From Lepidodermella squamata (lineage: Eukaryota; Gastrotricha): a stretch of 64,000 nt of DNA. The notes under the pieces were generated by a model, which saw only the letters and a list, made by a program, of their open reading frames with translations, had not been told where the DNA came from and did not search any database. Every line of letters starts with the position of its first letter. Within the stretch, counting starts at the first letter, position 1. The stretch is from NCBI GenBank assembly GCA_047495785.1, contig JBLDXI010000025.1, positions 1,984,001 through 2,048,000 of the forward strand, given 5' to 3'. This document shows positions 63,329-64,000 of this stretch, piece by piece. A program made the translations under genes and the position numbers.

Positions 63329-64000
63329 CTACATTGCATCATCGCCGTAGTACGATTTCGAGTAATTCAGAGGCGCAGATGGCAATGGCGGTGGTGATTG
63401 CTGAACCTTTATCACAAAAGCCGCAATCGGATACAGAATCGCTAGCAGCATGCTGGCGACAAAGCCGACAAAATTCAAGATGACAACAGCGATAACCGTC
63501 TTTGATAGTGGTGGCATTTCGTCTGGCTCGTCCTTTGCTTCGACTTTCTCGCCCAGGGTAAGCTCCGATTGCGTTGGGGATTTCGGTGGTACAACAGCAA
63601 CAGGCGTCAATCTGTTCCTCTTCGCCCGATATTTCTTCAAAAAATGCCATCTGTTGTAGTAGGAAATGATGGAATTTGAGTAAATGTCATGCTTCGAACG
63701 AACCTTAGCCTAATTATACCCCACCATTCCAAACCCTCATCGGGATCGAAAGCTTGCAGCGTGACTACGAACACAAAAATTGTTGCAACTGAACCTCCGA
63801 TAAGAATGTTCAAATATGTTAGAATTAGCGACTGCTGTGAAGACTTGGGTAATTGATCGACAATATAGCCTGCAAAATAGAACGTAGTTAGACCATTTCA
63901 TCAGTTTACTGGTGTTTTACTTTCGACGAATAGATTCGTGAGGAGGATGAAGATTTCCAGCGACGTTCTTTCGACTTGTTTTATTGGAATCAGGTAAACG
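63329..64000 (-). CDS. Cys-loop ligand-gated ion channel, C-terminal half (5' part outside window)
   Basis: Reading from the right edge: TM2 is ERTSLEIFILLTNLFVES, next exon YIVDQLPKSSQQ, TM3 'LILTYLNILIGGSVATIFVF', a short cytoplasmic loop of about 85 residues, and TM4 'TVIAVVILNFVGFVASMLLA'. The tail ends YYGDDAM. The join near 63690 (GTTCGT donor) keeps the frame through WWGIIRLR to WHFLKKYRAK. TM2 has the gate leucine at 9' and Glu at -1', as in cation-selective nicotinic receptors, with an unusual Glu at 4'. Probably a nicotinic-type subunit. The ligand-binding domain is not in the window. Confidence 0.75.

Noticed and set aside
63339-63650. Alternative minus frame 'MAFFEEISGEEEQIDACC'
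   Set aside because: It starts with an ATG just after the splice acceptor but loses TM4; the joined frame through IIRLRWHFLKK restores a Cys-loop receptor.

Overview
The window is animal nuclear DNA. The genes have many short, AT-rich GT-AG introns (mostly about 50-100 bp), and the encoded families are metazoan: hemicentin, an AMPA-type glutamate receptor, a Cys-loop receptor, nuclear receptors, adducin, Kunitz/PAN and CAP proteins. Small divergent nuclear receptors, compact genes and T-rich 3' splice sites suggest an ecdysozoan such as a tardigrade or an early-branching nematode. The sequence alone does not settle the species. Gene ends below come from joining open frames at visible splice sites, so exon boundaries are predictions.

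Region 1 (1-11.6 kb, all minus strand) is a tandem family of secreted proteins. They are built from Kunitz domains, Thr/Ser-rich mucin-like linkers and a C-terminal cysteine-rich PAN/apple-like domain with a C-x-LL-x2-C core. An active-looking trypsin-like protease fused to three Sushi domains and a Kunitz domain lies among them, as does a trypsin homologue that has lost key residues. A palindromic fold-back element of about 560 bp sits between two of these genes.

Region 2 (12.2-28.9 kb, minus) is one large hemicentin gene: VWA, about 28 Ig domains, six TSP1 repeats, a G2F/nidogen barrel, seven calcium-binding EGF domains in a 5+2 layout and a fibulin-type tail. Three introns carry copies of a dispersed repeat; a fourth copy is in the next gene.

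Region 3 (29-39 kb) has a GC-rich non-coding stretch, a secreted phospholipase A2-like proprotein (+), a strongly altered G-protein alpha-like protein (-) and, divergent from it, a large ankyrin-repeat protein ending in a CaaX-type box (+).

Region 4 (40-48.6 kb, minus) has two paralogous small secreted proteins of a family I do not recognise and an AMPA-type receptor whose pore Q/R site is arginine in the genome.

Region 5 (48.9-61.2 kb) is flanked by two paralogous nuclear receptors with an unusual P-box. Between them are three tandem GAPR-1-like CAP proteins, a head-only adducin-like gene and three small secreted-peptide genes, two of which end in the same five residues (SNWRD).

Region 6 (61.9-64 kb, minus) has a seven-repeat LDLa secreted protein and the 3' end of a Cys-loop receptor that continues beyond the window.
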